This document shows, piece by piece, positions 25,550 through 35,075 of a stretch of 64,000 nt of DNA. This DNA is from Planctomycetota bacterium (lineage in GTDB: Bacteria > Planctomycetota > Phycisphaerae > Phycisphaerales > SM1A02), in assembly GCA_022566535.1 (NCBI GenBank), contig JADFIR010000011.1:1-64000 (forward strand). Reading direction: 5' to 3'. Positions within the stretch are counted from its first letter, which is position 1; every line of letters begins with the position of its first letter. The notes under the pieces were generated by a model. The model was not told where the DNA came from and did not search any database. It saw nothing but the letters and a program-made list of their open reading frames with translations. The translations under genes were made by a program, and so were the position numbers.

Positions 25550-28500
25550 TCTGCTTCCTTTCGTGGAGGAGGTTTTGGCTTGGTTGAGGGTATCTCGTCC
25601 GTTGTTTTCTTGTCGGACGATCCGGATTCCTCTTTCTTCTGTTCAGGAGCTGTCGGTGAGGTTGAGGCCTGCTCCTCCGCCGTGTCCTTGTCAGATGACC
25701 TGGATTCTGGTTCCCTCCGTGCAGCAGGCGATGGTGAGGCTGAAGTCTGCTCGCCGGCGGTTGGAGTACTTGCCGTGGTCGTGGACTCGGCGGATGGGCC
25801 AGGGGTCGCCGGGGCGTCGGGCGTGGTGACACGCATTCGCTCAGCAAGGCTGTCACCGGTGTCTTTCATGCGCTCCACCGTACGGCGTGAGGCGTTCTCT
25901 GAGAACTTCAGGAAGACGGTTGGTCTCACGAAGAAGTCGAGGACGGTGCTGGTGATGAGGCCGCCGATCACCACGACGGCAACCGGGTAGAGGAGCTCCT
26001 TGCCAGGTTGCCCCGCCGCCAGCGCAAGCGGTACCAAGCCAAGCCCGGTGGTCAGCGCGGTCATCAAGACCGGGGCGACACGTTCCTGGCTGCCGCGGAT
26101 GACCATCTCTTTGCCGAACGCCATCCCTTCTTCGGCCATGAGGTGCAGGTAGTGGCTGATCATCAGCACGCCGTTTCGGCTGGCGATGCCGCAGAGGCTG
26201 ATAAAGCCGACGAGGCTGGCCACGCTGAAGGGCTGATCCGTGATCCACAGCGCGGCCACGCTGCCGATGAACGCGAAGGGGATGTTGAGCATCACCTGTA
26301 GCGCCAGCACGAGGTTCTTAAAGTAGCTGTAGAGGATGCCGAGCATCAGCAGCAGTGACAGGCTGCCGAGGATAAGAATGACCCGCGTGGCCTCCCGCTG
26401 CGATTCGAACTGCCCTTCGAGGCGCATGGAGTAGCCCTGGGGGAACTGGACGTCCATCGCGATCGAGTCCTGGATGTCCTTGACGGTGCTGCCGAGATCC
26501 CGTCCCTGGACGTTGCATGAGACCACGATTCGTCGCTGCACGTTCTCACGGGCGATCTGGTTGGGTCCGGGCACCTGGGTGATCCTGGCGACGTCGGACA
26601 GGAGGACCACCGCCCCGGTGGGGGAGATGAACCGTACGTCGCGCAGCGCCGTCAGATCACTTCGCCAGGGTTCATCCAGCATGATGACCAACCCGTACTG
26701 CTTGATGCCGTCGAGCACCTGGGAGACAACGGTTCCATTCATCGCGGTCTCCAGGGCTTCGATCAGGTCACCGACGCGGAACCCGTAACGGGCGGCCTCG
26801 TTCGGATCCACACGAATCCGAATCTGGGGAATGAGCACCTGCTTTTCGATCTGAAGATCAACGACGCCCGGCAACCCGTCGAGCGCTGCCCGGACCTCAT
26901 CGGCGAGGCGGCGCAGTTCTCGCAGCTCCGCGCCGAAGATCTTGATCACCACCTGGGCACGAACACCCGACTCAAGATGGTCGATCCGGTGACTGATCGG
27001 TTGGCCGATATTCAGAGATACCCCGGGAAGCTGGCTCAGCTTGTCGCGGATCTCGGCCAGCACGATCTCTTGGCGGCGGAGGGTGGAAGGGGGGCGCCGG
27101 CCGGTGTAGGTCAGGTGCTCGTTCGGGCGCTTGGCCTCATCTTTCGTCCAGAAGTCGACGTCGATCTCCGAGTAGTGAACGCCCTCGGCGTGCTCGTCCT
27201 GCTCGGCGCGGCCGGTTCGGCGGCCGGTGCTCTTGACCTCCGGGATTCCCAGCACCAACGCTTCGGCGCGCGTGCCCAGCCGATTGGATTCCAGCAGCGA
27301 GATGCCGGGCTGGGCGAGGACATTAATCGTCGCCGTCCCCTCATTGAAGCTTGGCAGGAACTGAGTCCCCATCAGGGCCACACCCACGCCGCTGGCTACA
27401 ACCAACGCAGCGCACACGCCCATCACCGTCCACGGCCGGGGCATGGACACGCCGTAGCACCTCAGGGTGAGGCGCTTGCACAGCCGCAGCACGAAGCTGT
27501 CTTTCGTGTGCGCCATTCGCTTCATTCGGGGCAGCAGATAGAGCGCCAGCACCGGGGTCACCGTCAGCGAGACGACCATCGAGGCCAGGATGGAAACGAT
27601 GTACGCGATCGCCAGAGGCTGAAAGAGCCGACCTGAAAGCCCTGGCAACGCGAACAGCGGGAGGAACACGAGCAGCACGATGGTGGTGCCGATGACGATC
27701 GGACCTCGCACCTCGCACGTGGCGTTGTACACAACGTGCATCACGGGCTGAGGCGGTTTGGCGGTGCGGTTCTCACGGAGACGGCGGAATACGTTCTCTA
27801 CGCCGACGATGGCATCATCGACCAGCTCGCCAATGGCCACGGCGATGCCGCCGAGCGTCATCGTGTTGATCGACTCGCCCATCAGCTTGAAGATGATGAA
27901 CGTGGTGAACAGGGAAAGCGGAATGGCGGTGAGGGTAATTGCGGTCGTGCGAAAGTTGAGCAGGAACAGAGCCAGGATGATCACCACCAGGATCGATCCG
28001 TCGCGCAGCGCCCCGATGACGTTCTCAATGGCGTTTACGATGAAGTGCGATTGGCGGAACAGGTCCGCGTTCACGATGACCCCTTCGGGAAGGGCCGGGC
28101 GCAGCTGGTCGAGGGTCTTGTCGATCGACGCTGTGAGCTCGCGAGTGTCGGCGTGCGGTTGTTTGGAAACGGCCATAATGACGGCGGGTTTCGCGTTCAT
28201 GGATCCGTCGCCGCGCTTAATCGGCGATCCGGCTTCGATCACCCGGGCCACGTCTTTGACCCGCACGGGGACCGTCGCGTTCTCACTGGTCCGCGCGACC
28301 ACCAAGGCGTTCTCGATATCCTCGATGCCGCGGACGCGCCCGAGGTTGCGGACCACGAGTTCCTCGTTCTGGCCAACGATGAAGCCGCCGCCTGAGTTCT
28401 CGTTGCTCTCCTGGACGGCTTCTTGAAGGTCGCCCAGCGTCAGGTTGTAGATGCGCAGCTTCTCCGGGTCGGCCAGAACCTGGAACTGCTTCAATTCGCC

Positions 28501-29037
28501 GCCCATGACCGTGACCTGGGCGATGCCCGGAATGGCCAGCAGGGCCGGGCGGAGCGTCCAGTCCGCCAGCGTCCGCAGGTCCATCGGCGAGAGGTTGTCG
28601 CCAGTCACCCCCACCAGCATGATCTCTCCCATGATCGAGCTGATCGGGGCCATGAACGGAACGATCCCTTCCGGCAGGCGGTCCGCTGCTTGGTTGAGAC
28701 GTTCCTGCACGATCTGGCGGTTGAATCGGATGTCGGTGTCCCAGTCGAACTCGACGAACACGACGGACAGGCCGATCCCCGAAACGCTGCGGACCCGCAC
28801 CACACCCGCGGCTCCGTTCATCACCGTCTCGATGGGGTAGGTGACCTGGACCTCGACTTCTTCCGGCGCCAACCCGGGCGCTTCGATCAGAATCGTGACC
28901 GTGGGGCGGTTGAGGTCCGGCAGCACGTCAATCGGGAGACGCAATGCCGTGACCACCCCGTAGACTGAAATCGCCAGCGTAGCCAGGAGGATGAGCACCC
29001 GGTTGGTCAGCGACAGTCTGACAATTGCCTTGAGCAC
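25546..29037 (-). CDS. CusA/CzcA-family heavy-metal efflux RND pump
   Basis: The 1163-residue protein is a heavy-metal RND transporter. It begins with LTNRVLILLATLAISVYGVV and LPIDVLPDLNRPTV, has the helix-4 acidic relay segment GELVDDAIVGVENVFRRLRE, and ends the core with LVGFISLCGIASRNGVLMIS and VRPTVFLKF. About 110 residues beyond the usual length of near 1040 form a Pro/Ser/Thr/Glu-rich, disordered tail. GTG 29037 is the start, with AAAGGA six bases before it. It is cotranscribed with the adaptor upstream and the metal-binding proteins downstream. Substrate is Cu/Ag or Co/Zn/Cd type; the HMBD neighbour favours copper or silver. Confidence 0.9.
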   Translation of the reverse strand: MLKAIVRLSLTNRVLILLATLAISVYGVVTALRLPIDVLPDLNRPTVTILIEAPGLAPEEVEVQVTYPIETVMNGAAGVVRVRSVSGIGLSVVFVEFDWDTDIRFNRQIVQERLNQAADRLPEGIVPFMAPISSIMGEIMLVGVTGDNLSPMDLRTLADWTLRPALLAIPGIAQVTVMGGELKQFQVLADPEKLRIYNLTLGDLQEAVQESNENSGGGFIVGQNEELVVRNLGRVRGIEDIENALVVARTSENATVPVRVKDVARVIEAGSPIKRGDGSMNAKPAVIMAVSKQPHADTRELTASIDKTLDQLRPALPEGVIVNADLFRQSHFIVNAIENVIGALRDGSILVVIILALFLLNFRTTAITLTAIPLSLFTTFIIFKLMGESINTMTLGGIAVAIGELVDDAIVGVENVFRRLRENRTAKPPQPVMHVVYNATCEVRGPIVIGTTIVLLVFLPLFALPGLSGRLFQPLAIAYIVSILASMVVSLTVTPVLALYLLPRMKRMAHTKDSFVLRLCKRLTLRCYGVSMPRPWTVMGVCAALVVASGVGVALMGTQFLPSFNEGTATINVLAQPGISLLESNRLGTRAEALVLGIPEVKSTGRRTGRAEQDEHAEGVHYSEIDVDFWTKDEAKRPNEHLTYTGRRPPSTLRRQEIVLAEIRDKLSQLPGVSLNIGQPISHRIDHLESGVRAQVVIKIFGAELRELRRLADEVRAALDGLPGVVDLQIEKQVLIPQIRIRVDPNEAARYGFRVGDLIEALETAMNGTVVSQVLDGIKQYGLVIMLDEPWRSDLTALRDVRFISPTGAVVLLSDVARITQVPGPNQIARENVQRRIVVSCNVQGRDLGSTVKDIQDSIAMDVQFPQGYSMRLEGQFESQREATRVILILGSLSLLLMLGILYSYFKNLVLALQVMLNIPFAFIGSVAALWITDQPFSVASLVGFISLCGIASRNGVLMISHYLHLMAEEGMAFGKEMVIRGSQERVAPVLMTALTTGLGLVPLALAAGQPGKELLYPVAVVVIGGLITSTVLDFFVRPTVFLKFSENASRRTVERMKDTGDSLAERMRVTTPDAPATPGPSAESTTTASTPTAGEQTSASPSPAARREPESRSSDKDTAEEQASTSPTAPEQKKEESGSSDKKTTDEIPSTKPKPPPRKEAE

Positions 29038-29054
29038 GAGATGTCCTTTCGTGA

Positions 29055-30527
29055 TCAGCCGGAATCGCGCGAGTCGCCGCTCTCTACGTTCTCGCTACCA
29101 CTCTCACCTGCGTCTTCAGTCAATTCGTCTGCCCCAACTTTGGGTCGCAGTTGCGTCAGGCTGTAGGCGCCGCGCGTAACGATTACGTCACCAGGGAAGA
29201 CGCCATCGAGCACCTCCACCACCCGATCATCGCGATAGCCCGGCTGAATGTCGTGCTTCTTGTAGAACTCTCCTTTCTTGTCGAAGACAAAGACGAAGTG
29301 CATTGGACCGTCGGTCACCACGGCCGACACCGGCACGACCACGGCGGAGGTCTCCTCCCGAAGGACGATTGACAGGTCAACGTACAAGCCATCCCGCAGG
29401 ATGCCCTGGGGATTGTCGGCCTGAATGATCAGGTGCGTCGTCCGTTTGATCGGGTCAATCACCGGACTGACGAAGCGCACGTGCCCGACGCCGATCGTCT
29501 CTCCGTTGGTGTCGGAGACGCGTCGAATCCTGACTTGGTTATTTGCGGCTGCGCCGAGCCGGTCCAGGAGGGATTCGGGCAATTCGCCTTCGATCTGCAC
29601 GCGGGAATAGTCGGCGATCTCCAGAAGGGTTTCCCCAGCCTCCACCCCCTGCCCGGTCTTCACGTTCCGGGCGATGACTACGCCGTCCATTGGCGCGTAG
29701 AAGCGCACCAGGCCCAGCCGCCCCGAGCCGGTGTTGCCGGTTCCCACGGGGATCAGATCGCTGCCACGCATCGCGGCCAGCTGTGTGGGAGCTGTTTCAC
29801 CAGGCGCGCCGGTCTCGGCTTTGATGAGCTCAATCACCTCGCGCTGCGCTTCCCGGGAGCGCTGCATCGCTTCGGCCTGCTTGTTCATCGAATCCAACTG
29901 CTGCCTAGACAGCGCCTGCTCGATCTCGCGCAGCCTGGCCTCGCTTCGCGCGCGCACGGCAGCGGCCTGTCGCTCGCTGAGAACATTCACCGCGATCGCC
30001 CCGTCGTTGGTTTGAAGCCGGGCATACTGCGCTTCCACGATCGAGGCGTGCTCCGTCGCCGCCTCAACCTGCACCAACAGCTCCTCGACCCTGGACTCAG
30101 CGCGGGCGAGCTCACCCAGAAGCTCGAAATACTCCGTATCCAACCTGTGGGCTTCGTAGATGTGTTGCGCCAACTGGGGAGAATCGAGTTCGGCCAGCAG
30201 GTCGCCCTCCTGGACGGTGTCGCCGACCTGGACCGTCACCTTCTGGACGGTACCGTCAATCCGAGACGTGATCGCCCCAATCGAGTTGGGCAGCGGTCTG
30301 ACCACACCCACCAATCGCAGTACCTCCTCAACTGCGCCAAAATCGACTTCAGCCGTCTCCAGCCCGATGTGTGCCGCGGTCTCTGGCGAAACCTTGCGGG
30401 GCGTGTCGAGGTCGTACGGGGCGACCTCGCCCTTGCCGTGTCCTTCGTGAGCAAACAGGGGCAACGACAGGGCGGCCAAGGCAACGGCAGTCAAGCCGGT
30501 GAACATCAAAATGGAACGACTGGTCAT
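29055..30527 (-). CDS. Heavy-metal RND periplasmic adaptor (CusB/CzcB-like)
   Basis: The 490-residue protein is the membrane-fusion subunit for the adjacent pump. It has a signal peptide (SILMFTGLTAVALAALSLPL), a His-containing stretch HEGHGKGE near the mature N-terminus, and a barrel-sandwich domain (GTVQKVTVQVGDTVQEGDLL ... GVVIARNVKTGQGVEAGETL). A long alpha hairpin (about 110-240) and C-terminal beta domains follow. The tail (ELTEDAGESGSENVES) is acidic. ATG 30527 follows CGGAGG; the frame stays open further upstream without a ribosome site. It is the first gene of the efflux operon, 17 bases before the pump. Confidence 0.88.
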   Translation of the reverse strand: MTSRSILMFTGLTAVALAALSLPLFAHEGHGKGEVAPYDLDTPRKVSPETAAHIGLETAEVDFGAVEEVLRLVGVVRPLPNSIGAITSRIDGTVQKVTVQVGDTVQEGDLLAELDSPQLAQHIYEAHRLDTEYFELLGELARAESRVEELLVQVEAATEHASIVEAQYARLQTNDGAIAVNVLSERQAAAVRARSEARLREIEQALSRQQLDSMNKQAEAMQRSREAQREVIELIKAETGAPGETAPTQLAAMRGSDLIPVGTGNTGSGRLGLVRFYAPMDGVVIARNVKTGQGVEAGETLLEIADYSRVQIEGELPESLLDRLGAAANNQVRIRRVSDTNGETIGVGHVRFVSPVIDPIKRTTHLIIQADNPQGILRDGLYVDLSIVLREETSAVVVPVSAVVTDGPMHFVFVFDKKGEFYKKHDIQPGYRDDRVVEVLDGVFPGDVIVTRGAYSLTQLRPKVGADELTEDAGESGSENVESGDSRDSG

Positions 30528-30675
30528 GGGAACCTCCGAGGCATCAAGGTTTTTCATTGCAGTGACCAATGTGGCCAGGCACCGCCGTAGCCGGTTGGGC
30601 AACGCCACGTTGAGCTTCACAAGGGGCGCAGCACAGCGCCGGCGACATTGCCGGGCGGCAGTCAATGCAGCGGGT

Positions 30676-31116
30676 CTAGACGACGAGCGCGCAGTGCAAG
30701 CGCAACAAAGAGGTGGGTGGTCTGGGAGCGGGCGCCGCGGACTGAATCAGCGGCAGTGATCGTCGGGGCGCCTGCAACACGACACTGATCGGCGATTGGA
30801 CGGCCTGCACGGTCCAGTCGAGCCCGACCTGCCTTTCCACGGTAAAGGCTTGGTGGTCCGGGCCAACGCATCCGCAGTCGCAAGACCCGTCGTGCTGGCC
30901 GGACCCAGGCCGGTCTTGATCATGATGGTTTCCTGCGGCTTGGTCGTCATTCTTGGCGTGATGGCCATGATCGTGGACGTGCTCGGCGTGATCATGCGGT
31001 GAGTCGGGCGTTGCCGGGCTGCCGGCCGACGCGGACGTATAGCAGCAACACATCGGCATCAACAGACCGATGTATACGGCCATGAGCCATCGGAATGTCC
31101 CGTGCGGTCCCACCAT
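30676..31116 (-). CDS. Secreted His- and Cys-rich protein, probable metal binder
   Basis: The 146-residue product has a hydrophobic start (FRWLMAVYIGLLMPMCCCY) that looks like a signal peptide ending at a CCC cluster. A His/Asp-rich region follows (HDHAEHVHDHGHHAKNDDQ) with a CDCGC motif near 85. The C-terminal third is Pro/Leu rich. It lies immediately upstream of the metal efflux operon on the same strand and resembles small copper-associated proteins, though I cannot name a family. The start could also be GTG 31131; ATG 31116 is used because GGGAGG sits just before it. Confidence 0.55.
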   Translation of the reverse strand: MVGPHGTFRWLMAVYIGLLMPMCCCYTSASAGSPATPDSPHDHAEHVHDHGHHAKNDDQAAGNHHDQDRPGSGQHDGSCDCGCVGPDHQAFTVERQVGLDWTVQAVQSPISVVLQAPRRSLPLIQSAAPAPRPPTSLLRLHCALVV

Positions 31117-31375
31117 TGCCTCCCAGGCCACTCAGTTCAAGCCAGTGGCGCTCGTAGTATATTCCCGTCGGCCCAGATGCGAAACAGCTTGAGCGAGAAT
31201 CCCTACCAACGGCGATGCTGCGGGCTTGGCGAGGGTGCTCGATCTGCTGACGAGGCTTGTGGCCAGGGGTCCTTCCCCGACCCGCCGGAGTCGTCTCGGA
31301 GGGCTGGCGGCTGGGTTGGCCTCACCGTAGCGCCGTTGGAGGAGCATGAGCCGTTTCCGACGCAGGAAGGGAATA

Positions 31376-31403
31376 TTGGCCGTTGTACGGTGCCTAGTAT
31401 TAT
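31376..31403 (+). promoter_or_regulatory. Candidate sigma-70 promoter for the Gly/His-rich gene
   Basis: TTGGCC (31376-31381) and TATTAT (31398-31403) are 16 bases apart and 60 bases upstream of the ATG at 31464. The rest of the gap 31117-31375 shows no gene. Confidence 0.4.
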
Positions 31404-31463
31404 GGAGACACCAGGTACAGCACTTGAGCGGTCCCGGCCAGGTCCAACCATCGGAGGCTGGCC

Positions 31464-32273
31464 ATGCGCACGACAATTCTTCCACGGTTGACCCTGTTCG
31501 CGGTGATCGCCATGCTGGTGATCGGCTTGGGCAGTTCGCCAGCCCTCGCCCAACACGGCGGTGGTCACGGTGGGGGGCATGGAGGCGGTCACGGCGGCGG
31601 CGGTCATGTTGTTGGTGGTCATGCCGGAGGCCGCCATGTCGGCGGTGGTCATGTCAGCCGTGGCCACATTGGCGGTCGTGTTGGCGGCAGGCATACCAGC
31701 GGTGGTCACGTCAGCCGTGGCCACATTGGCGGTCGTGTTGGCGGCAGGCACATCAGCGGCGGCCACGTCAGCGGCGGTCATGTCGGCGGTGGTCATGTCG
31801 GCGGTCGGCACGGCGTGGGCCACATTGGTGGTCACGTCAGCTCGGGCCATGTCGCGGGCTTTGGTCATGTAGGCGGTGCTCACACCGTAGCTCACGTTGG
31901 CGGTCATGGCGTGATTCATCATGGCGGGCACCACCCGCATCACGTGCTTCACCACGCCGGCCTGTTCTTTTCCGGATTCTGGCCTTCCTGGCGGTGGTAC
32001 CCCAGCTACGGCCGTTACGCGGGCCCGGTCTATTCCACGACGATCTATCAGCAGCCGAACCCGCAGTCGGGTCCTGGTGAAGGCGAGCCGCTATGGCTGG
32101 AAGATGACGAAGCCGAGCGGTATTCAATTCCTGATGGCGTGTTCATGTCAGCGCCGCTGGTGGAGACGGACGAAGCGCCGGAGGCGCTGCCTCGCGTCGA
32201 TGACGATGACCAGTCGGGCACCTCCGACGAACGGCCCTTGAATCCGCACGTCCACGAGGTGCCGGACCGATGA
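31464..32273 (+). CDS. Exported Gly/His-rich repeat protein
   Basis: The 269-residue protein has a clear signal peptide (LFAVIAMLVIGLGSSPALA) and then about 130 residues built from GGH-x-x-G units such as GGHVSRGHIGGRVGGRH. Next come HHGGHHPHHVLHH, an aromatic segment (FFSGFWPSWRWYPSYGRY) and an acidic tail. Gly/His tracts of this kind bind divalent metals; the neighbouring copper-type efflux operon makes that role likely but unproven. Its stop overlaps the start of the VWA gene (ATGA), so the two are coupled. Part of the repeat is a 57-bp DNA duplication. Confidence 0.75.
   Translation: MRTTILPRLTLFAVIAMLVIGLGSSPALAQHGGGHGGGHGGGHGGGGHVVGGHAGGRHVGGGHVSRGHIGGRVGGRHTSGGHVSRGHIGGRVGGRHISGGHVSGGHVGGGHVGGRHGVGHIGGHVSSGHVAGFGHVGGAHTVAHVGGHGVIHHGGHHPHHVLHHAGLFFSGFWPSWRWYPSYGRYAGPVYSTTIYQQPNPQSGPGEGEPLWLEDDEAERYSIPDGVFMSAPLVETDEAPEALPRVDDDDQSGTSDERPLNPHVHEVPDR
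31653..31766 (+). repeat. 57-bp tandem duplication within Gly/His-rich gene
   Basis: Two adjacent 57-bp units starting GTCAGCCGTGGCCACATTGG (31653 and 31710) differ at only a few third-codon positions. Shorter GGCGG/CAT repeats extend on both sides. The units keep the reading frame. Confidence 0.85.
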
Positions 32274-33739
32274 GATCGGTCCGCATGATTCCTTCGTCTC
32301 CGCTGGCGGCATGGCTGTTGCTCCTTGGGTGTGGTTACTCGCTTTCCAGCGCGGCGGTGTTCGAGGCGCTCTATCAGGAAGGACCCCCTGAGGCCGCGGA
32401 GCACACCCCTGAGCTTGAGATTCAGCCCTCTCCGGCCAATGCTCAAGATGACAGTCCCGTGGTCATGCGGGCTGCGCTGAGCCACCCGGCGTACACCAGA
32501 TCCATTCCCGGCACCCTGGCGCTGAAAATCGATCTTGCCGGTGCTGTCGCCGAGGCGTTGGGGCAGCGGCCGGTGTTGAACCTGGCCTTGGTCATCGACC
32601 GGTCGGGCTCGATGGCCGACGATGACAAGTTCGAATATGCGATGCAGGCGGCGCGCCTGGTGGTCGAGAACCTCTCGCAGCGCGACATCGTGTCCGTCAT
32701 CGCGTTCAATCAGGATGCGGTAGTGCTGTCGCCAGCCGGGCCGGCGGTGAACAGGGCGTTTCTTGACCACCGCTTGGATGAGATCGCCCCCGTGGGATGG
32801 ACCAACCTCAGCGCCGGGCTGCTGGAAGCGTTCGCCCAGATCGATGCCCAGGCGAGCGATGAGCAGACGAAGCGGGTGATTGTGTTGACCGACGGGCTGG
32901 CCAACCGGGGGGTCACAGAGCCTGGCCAGCTCCGCCGTCTGGTCGTGTCGGCTCGGAGCCGCGGAATCGGCGTCTCGACGATGGGGTGCGGCGAGGAGTT
33001 CGATGAGAAAGTGCTCATCGCGCTGGCCGAGGCAGGCGGTGGCCGGTACACGTACATCCGATCGTCCGAGCAGATCCCCAAGGCGATGTCGGGTGAGCTC
33101 AACGGCTTGCTCCACGTCGTGGCTCAGAACGTGAAGGTGGAGGTGGTCGCGATCGACCGTCTGGACATCACGGGCGTGCACGGGCGGCTGCTGGAGCAGC
33201 CGGTTCGAGCCTTTACGTTTGATCTCGGCGATGTCCGGGAGGGCGAGCACGGCGTGCTGCTGTTGAAACTGAGACCGCGCGATTTTGTACTCGGGGCCGT
33301 GGCCGCCATCGATTGCACGCTTTCGTTTGATCGAACCGACCTCGCCGTGCGCCAGCAGCACGTGGTGCGCCTTGAAGCGGTCATGATCGACGACAAGGCG
33401 CTGGTCTGGCAGAGCGCCGACCAGGGTGTCGTCCTGTACGCCGAGGTTATGGACGCGGTGGAGAAGGCCCAAGACGCCGTCCTGGGACTCGACGCCGACG
33501 GGTTTCGTGACGCGGCGAAGTTGTTCCAGCGGCATTTCGAAACGGCACGGCGCTATGCCCATAATGCCCGCGACCAGCAACTGCTCAACCAGACGTTCAT
33601 GCTCAAACACTTCATGGCTGAACTCTTCGCGGCCAGCGAGAGCGGGCTGATGCACGGCCACAAGGAAGCCCGACGGCGGTTGACAAAGGAGGTGGAGTAC
33701 CGGCGCTATCTGCGCGAGCACCACCGCCGTTTTGACTGA
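32270..33739 (+). CDS. VWA-domain lipoprotein coupled to Gly/His-rich protein
   Basis: The 489-residue product has a lipoprotein signal with Cys21 (LLLLGC). A von Willebrand factor A domain (about 100-270) carries the MIDAS motif DRSGS (110-114), the threonine region VGWTNLSAGL and the later LTDGLAN. The C-terminal 200 residues form beta-rich and helical parts, ending in a basic helix. VWA lipoproteins of this type bind a divalent cation and mediate protein contacts at the cell envelope. The start overlaps the upstream stop. A joint surface role with the Gly/His protein is inferred from coupling. Confidence 0.85.
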   Translation: MRSVRMIPSSPLAAWLLLLGCGYSLSSAAVFEALYQEGPPEAAEHTPELEIQPSPANAQDDSPVVMRAALSHPAYTRSIPGTLALKIDLAGAVAEALGQRPVLNLALVIDRSGSMADDDKFEYAMQAARLVVENLSQRDIVSVIAFNQDAVVLSPAGPAVNRAFLDHRLDEIAPVGWTNLSAGLLEAFAQIDAQASDEQTKRVIVLTDGLANRGVTEPGQLRRLVVSARSRGIGVSTMGCGEEFDEKVLIALAEAGGGRYTYIRSSEQIPKAMSGELNGLLHVVAQNVKVEVVAIDRLDITGVHGRLLEQPVRAFTFDLGDVREGEHGVLLLKLRPRDFVLGAVAAIDCTLSFDRTDLAVRQQHVVRLEAVMIDDKALVWQSADQGVVLYAEVMDAVEKAQDAVLGLDADGFRDAAKLFQRHFETARRYAHNARDQQLLNQTFMLKHFMAELFAASESGLMHGHKEARRRLTKEVEYRRYLREHHRRFD

Positions 33740-34102
33740 CTGGGCACCGAACGTACATGTCGGCAACCATCGAATCGCAGGCGAGCTGCCGGCAGGACCC
33801 GTCGGTGTGCAGCGCGTAATTGAGCCACTGTGCGCCCTAGAGGCGATGTCGGGTCGAATTTTGGACCCAACAGCGCGCGAGCAGGCCGCTGCGATCCTCC
33901 AGAGCTTTAGCGGTCTGCGGGGAGTCTTTGCGGGCTACCTTTCCCCCGCGCAGCTCCATGGTTCCCTGCAGGTCCGGCGCTCGGGCAGGACATCCGTATA
34001 ATGATACCGTTGCCGGTCCGGTTCGCTGCGCGGTCCAAGCTGGCCGACGCCCTGCTTATGCCGCGGCCATGCGCGGATTCATATCGCAAAGGAGGATCAG
34101 CG
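33740..34102. other. Intergenic region with a possible -10 box and an IS-end-like scar
   Basis: No gene is seen. TATAAT at 33997-34002 lies about 100 bases before the next start codon but lacks a good -35. TTTTGGACCCAACAG near 33859 resembles the family A IS end and may be a worn scar. Confidence 0.35.
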
Positions 34103-34951
34103 ATGCGTCCACGACCATCTCCGATGAGCGCTCTCGGCGTCTGGGCAGCGATGGCTGCCCTTTTCGTCTGTGGAGCTACCGAAGCGCAAACGATCATCCC
34201 CGTCAGTCAGGAACGGTACATCAGCACCGCCGTCAATGCGTCGCACTGCGGCGGCGAGTGGTTGGGTAACTTTGACGAGGCCAAAGGATTCGAGCCGTTC
34301 GTCAGTTTCATCGAGACAACCCATGGCTGCGATCTTTCATTCGCCTTCGGGGCAGCCGGCCAGCAGTCGCAAATCGACTTGAACTCGATGACCGCATTGG
34401 GTAGCGCGACGGCCGAGGCAGTTGCGGGCATTACAAACGTGATCCATGTCTTCGCAGACTCGATCTTCGAGGTGACGTTTGAGTTACCCTCGGCCAGCGA
34501 GTTCGCGCTTGGTGGCGAGCTGAGCGCGGCGGGAGGAGAGCCGGTCCTCGGGAGTGTCGCTCTCGTCCGGCTCGTCGGCGCGGGAGGCGATCTGATCTTC
34601 GAACATACGGTGGCTCCCGGTCCCAACGGTGAGCCCAACATCGAGAGCATCGAGCAGATGGGCGGGCTCGAGCCGGGTCAGTACACGCTGCAGGCAGAAG
34701 CGTTGGTCGGCATTGACTCGAAAGTGCCACCGCGCGCGTCTGGTGAGGCATCATTCGATTTCACGTTTGAGGTTGCCGCTGCGTGTCCCGCCGACCTCGA
34801 CGGAAATGGCATGGTTGGAATCCTCGACCTGCTTGCGTTACTTGCCGCCTGGGGCACCGATCCCGGAGGTCCGCCGGACTTCGACGGTGACGGCACCGTC
34901 GGCATCCTCGACCTGCTGATGCTGCTGGCGAACTGGGGGCCGTGTCCTTGA
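34103..34951 (+). CDS. Exported protein with dockerin-like C-terminal repeats
   Basis: The 282-residue product has a signal peptide (ALGVWAAMAALFVCGATEA) and an unassigned beta-rich body (about 27-225). Two calcium-binding dockerin-like repeats end it: DLDGNGMVGILDLLALLAAW and DFDGDGTVGILDLLMLLANW. Such tails are widespread on planctomycete exported proteins. AAAGGAGG precedes ATG 34103; an upstream ATG at 34001 is not supported. Function of the body is unknown. Confidence 0.78.
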   Translation: MRPRPSPMSALGVWAAMAALFVCGATEAQTIIPVSQERYISTAVNASHCGGEWLGNFDEAKGFEPFVSFIETTHGCDLSFAFGAAGQQSQIDLNSMTALGSATAEAVAGITNVIHVFADSIFEVTFELPSASEFALGGELSAAGGEPVLGSVALVRLVGAGGDLIFEHTVAPGPNGEPNIESIEQMGGLEPGQYTLQAEALVGIDSKVPPRASGEASFDFTFEVAAACPADLDGNGMVGILDLLALLAAWGTDPGGPPDFDGDGTVGILDLLMLLANWGPCP

Positions 34952-35002
34952 ACGCTGCGGTCGAGGTGTTCTGAGCCGCCGCATTCATCTCGGCTAGATA
35001 TA

Positions 35003-35032
35003 TTGCAGCCGGGCCGCTAGCAGTGGTATACT
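35003..35032 (+). promoter_or_regulatory. Sigma-70-like promoter, paired with the one at 36377
   Basis: TTGCAG (35003-35008) and TATACT (35027-35032) are 18 bases apart. The same hexamers and spacing recur at 36377-36406 before the serine hydrolase, and both leaders share further sequence. Confidence 0.6.
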
Positions 35033-35075
35033 GCTGCCGTAACGCTCATGCCGGCCACGGATTCGGCAGACAGCC

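Noticed and set aside
31550-31870. CRISPR-like spaced repeats
   Set aside because: The repeats are GGH-coding units in a signal-peptide protein with no constant-length unique spacers.
32048-33766. 572-codon minus-strand frame over the VWA gene
   Set aside because: The plus strand has a lipobox, MIDAS motif and an overlapping upstream gene; the antisense frame has none of these.
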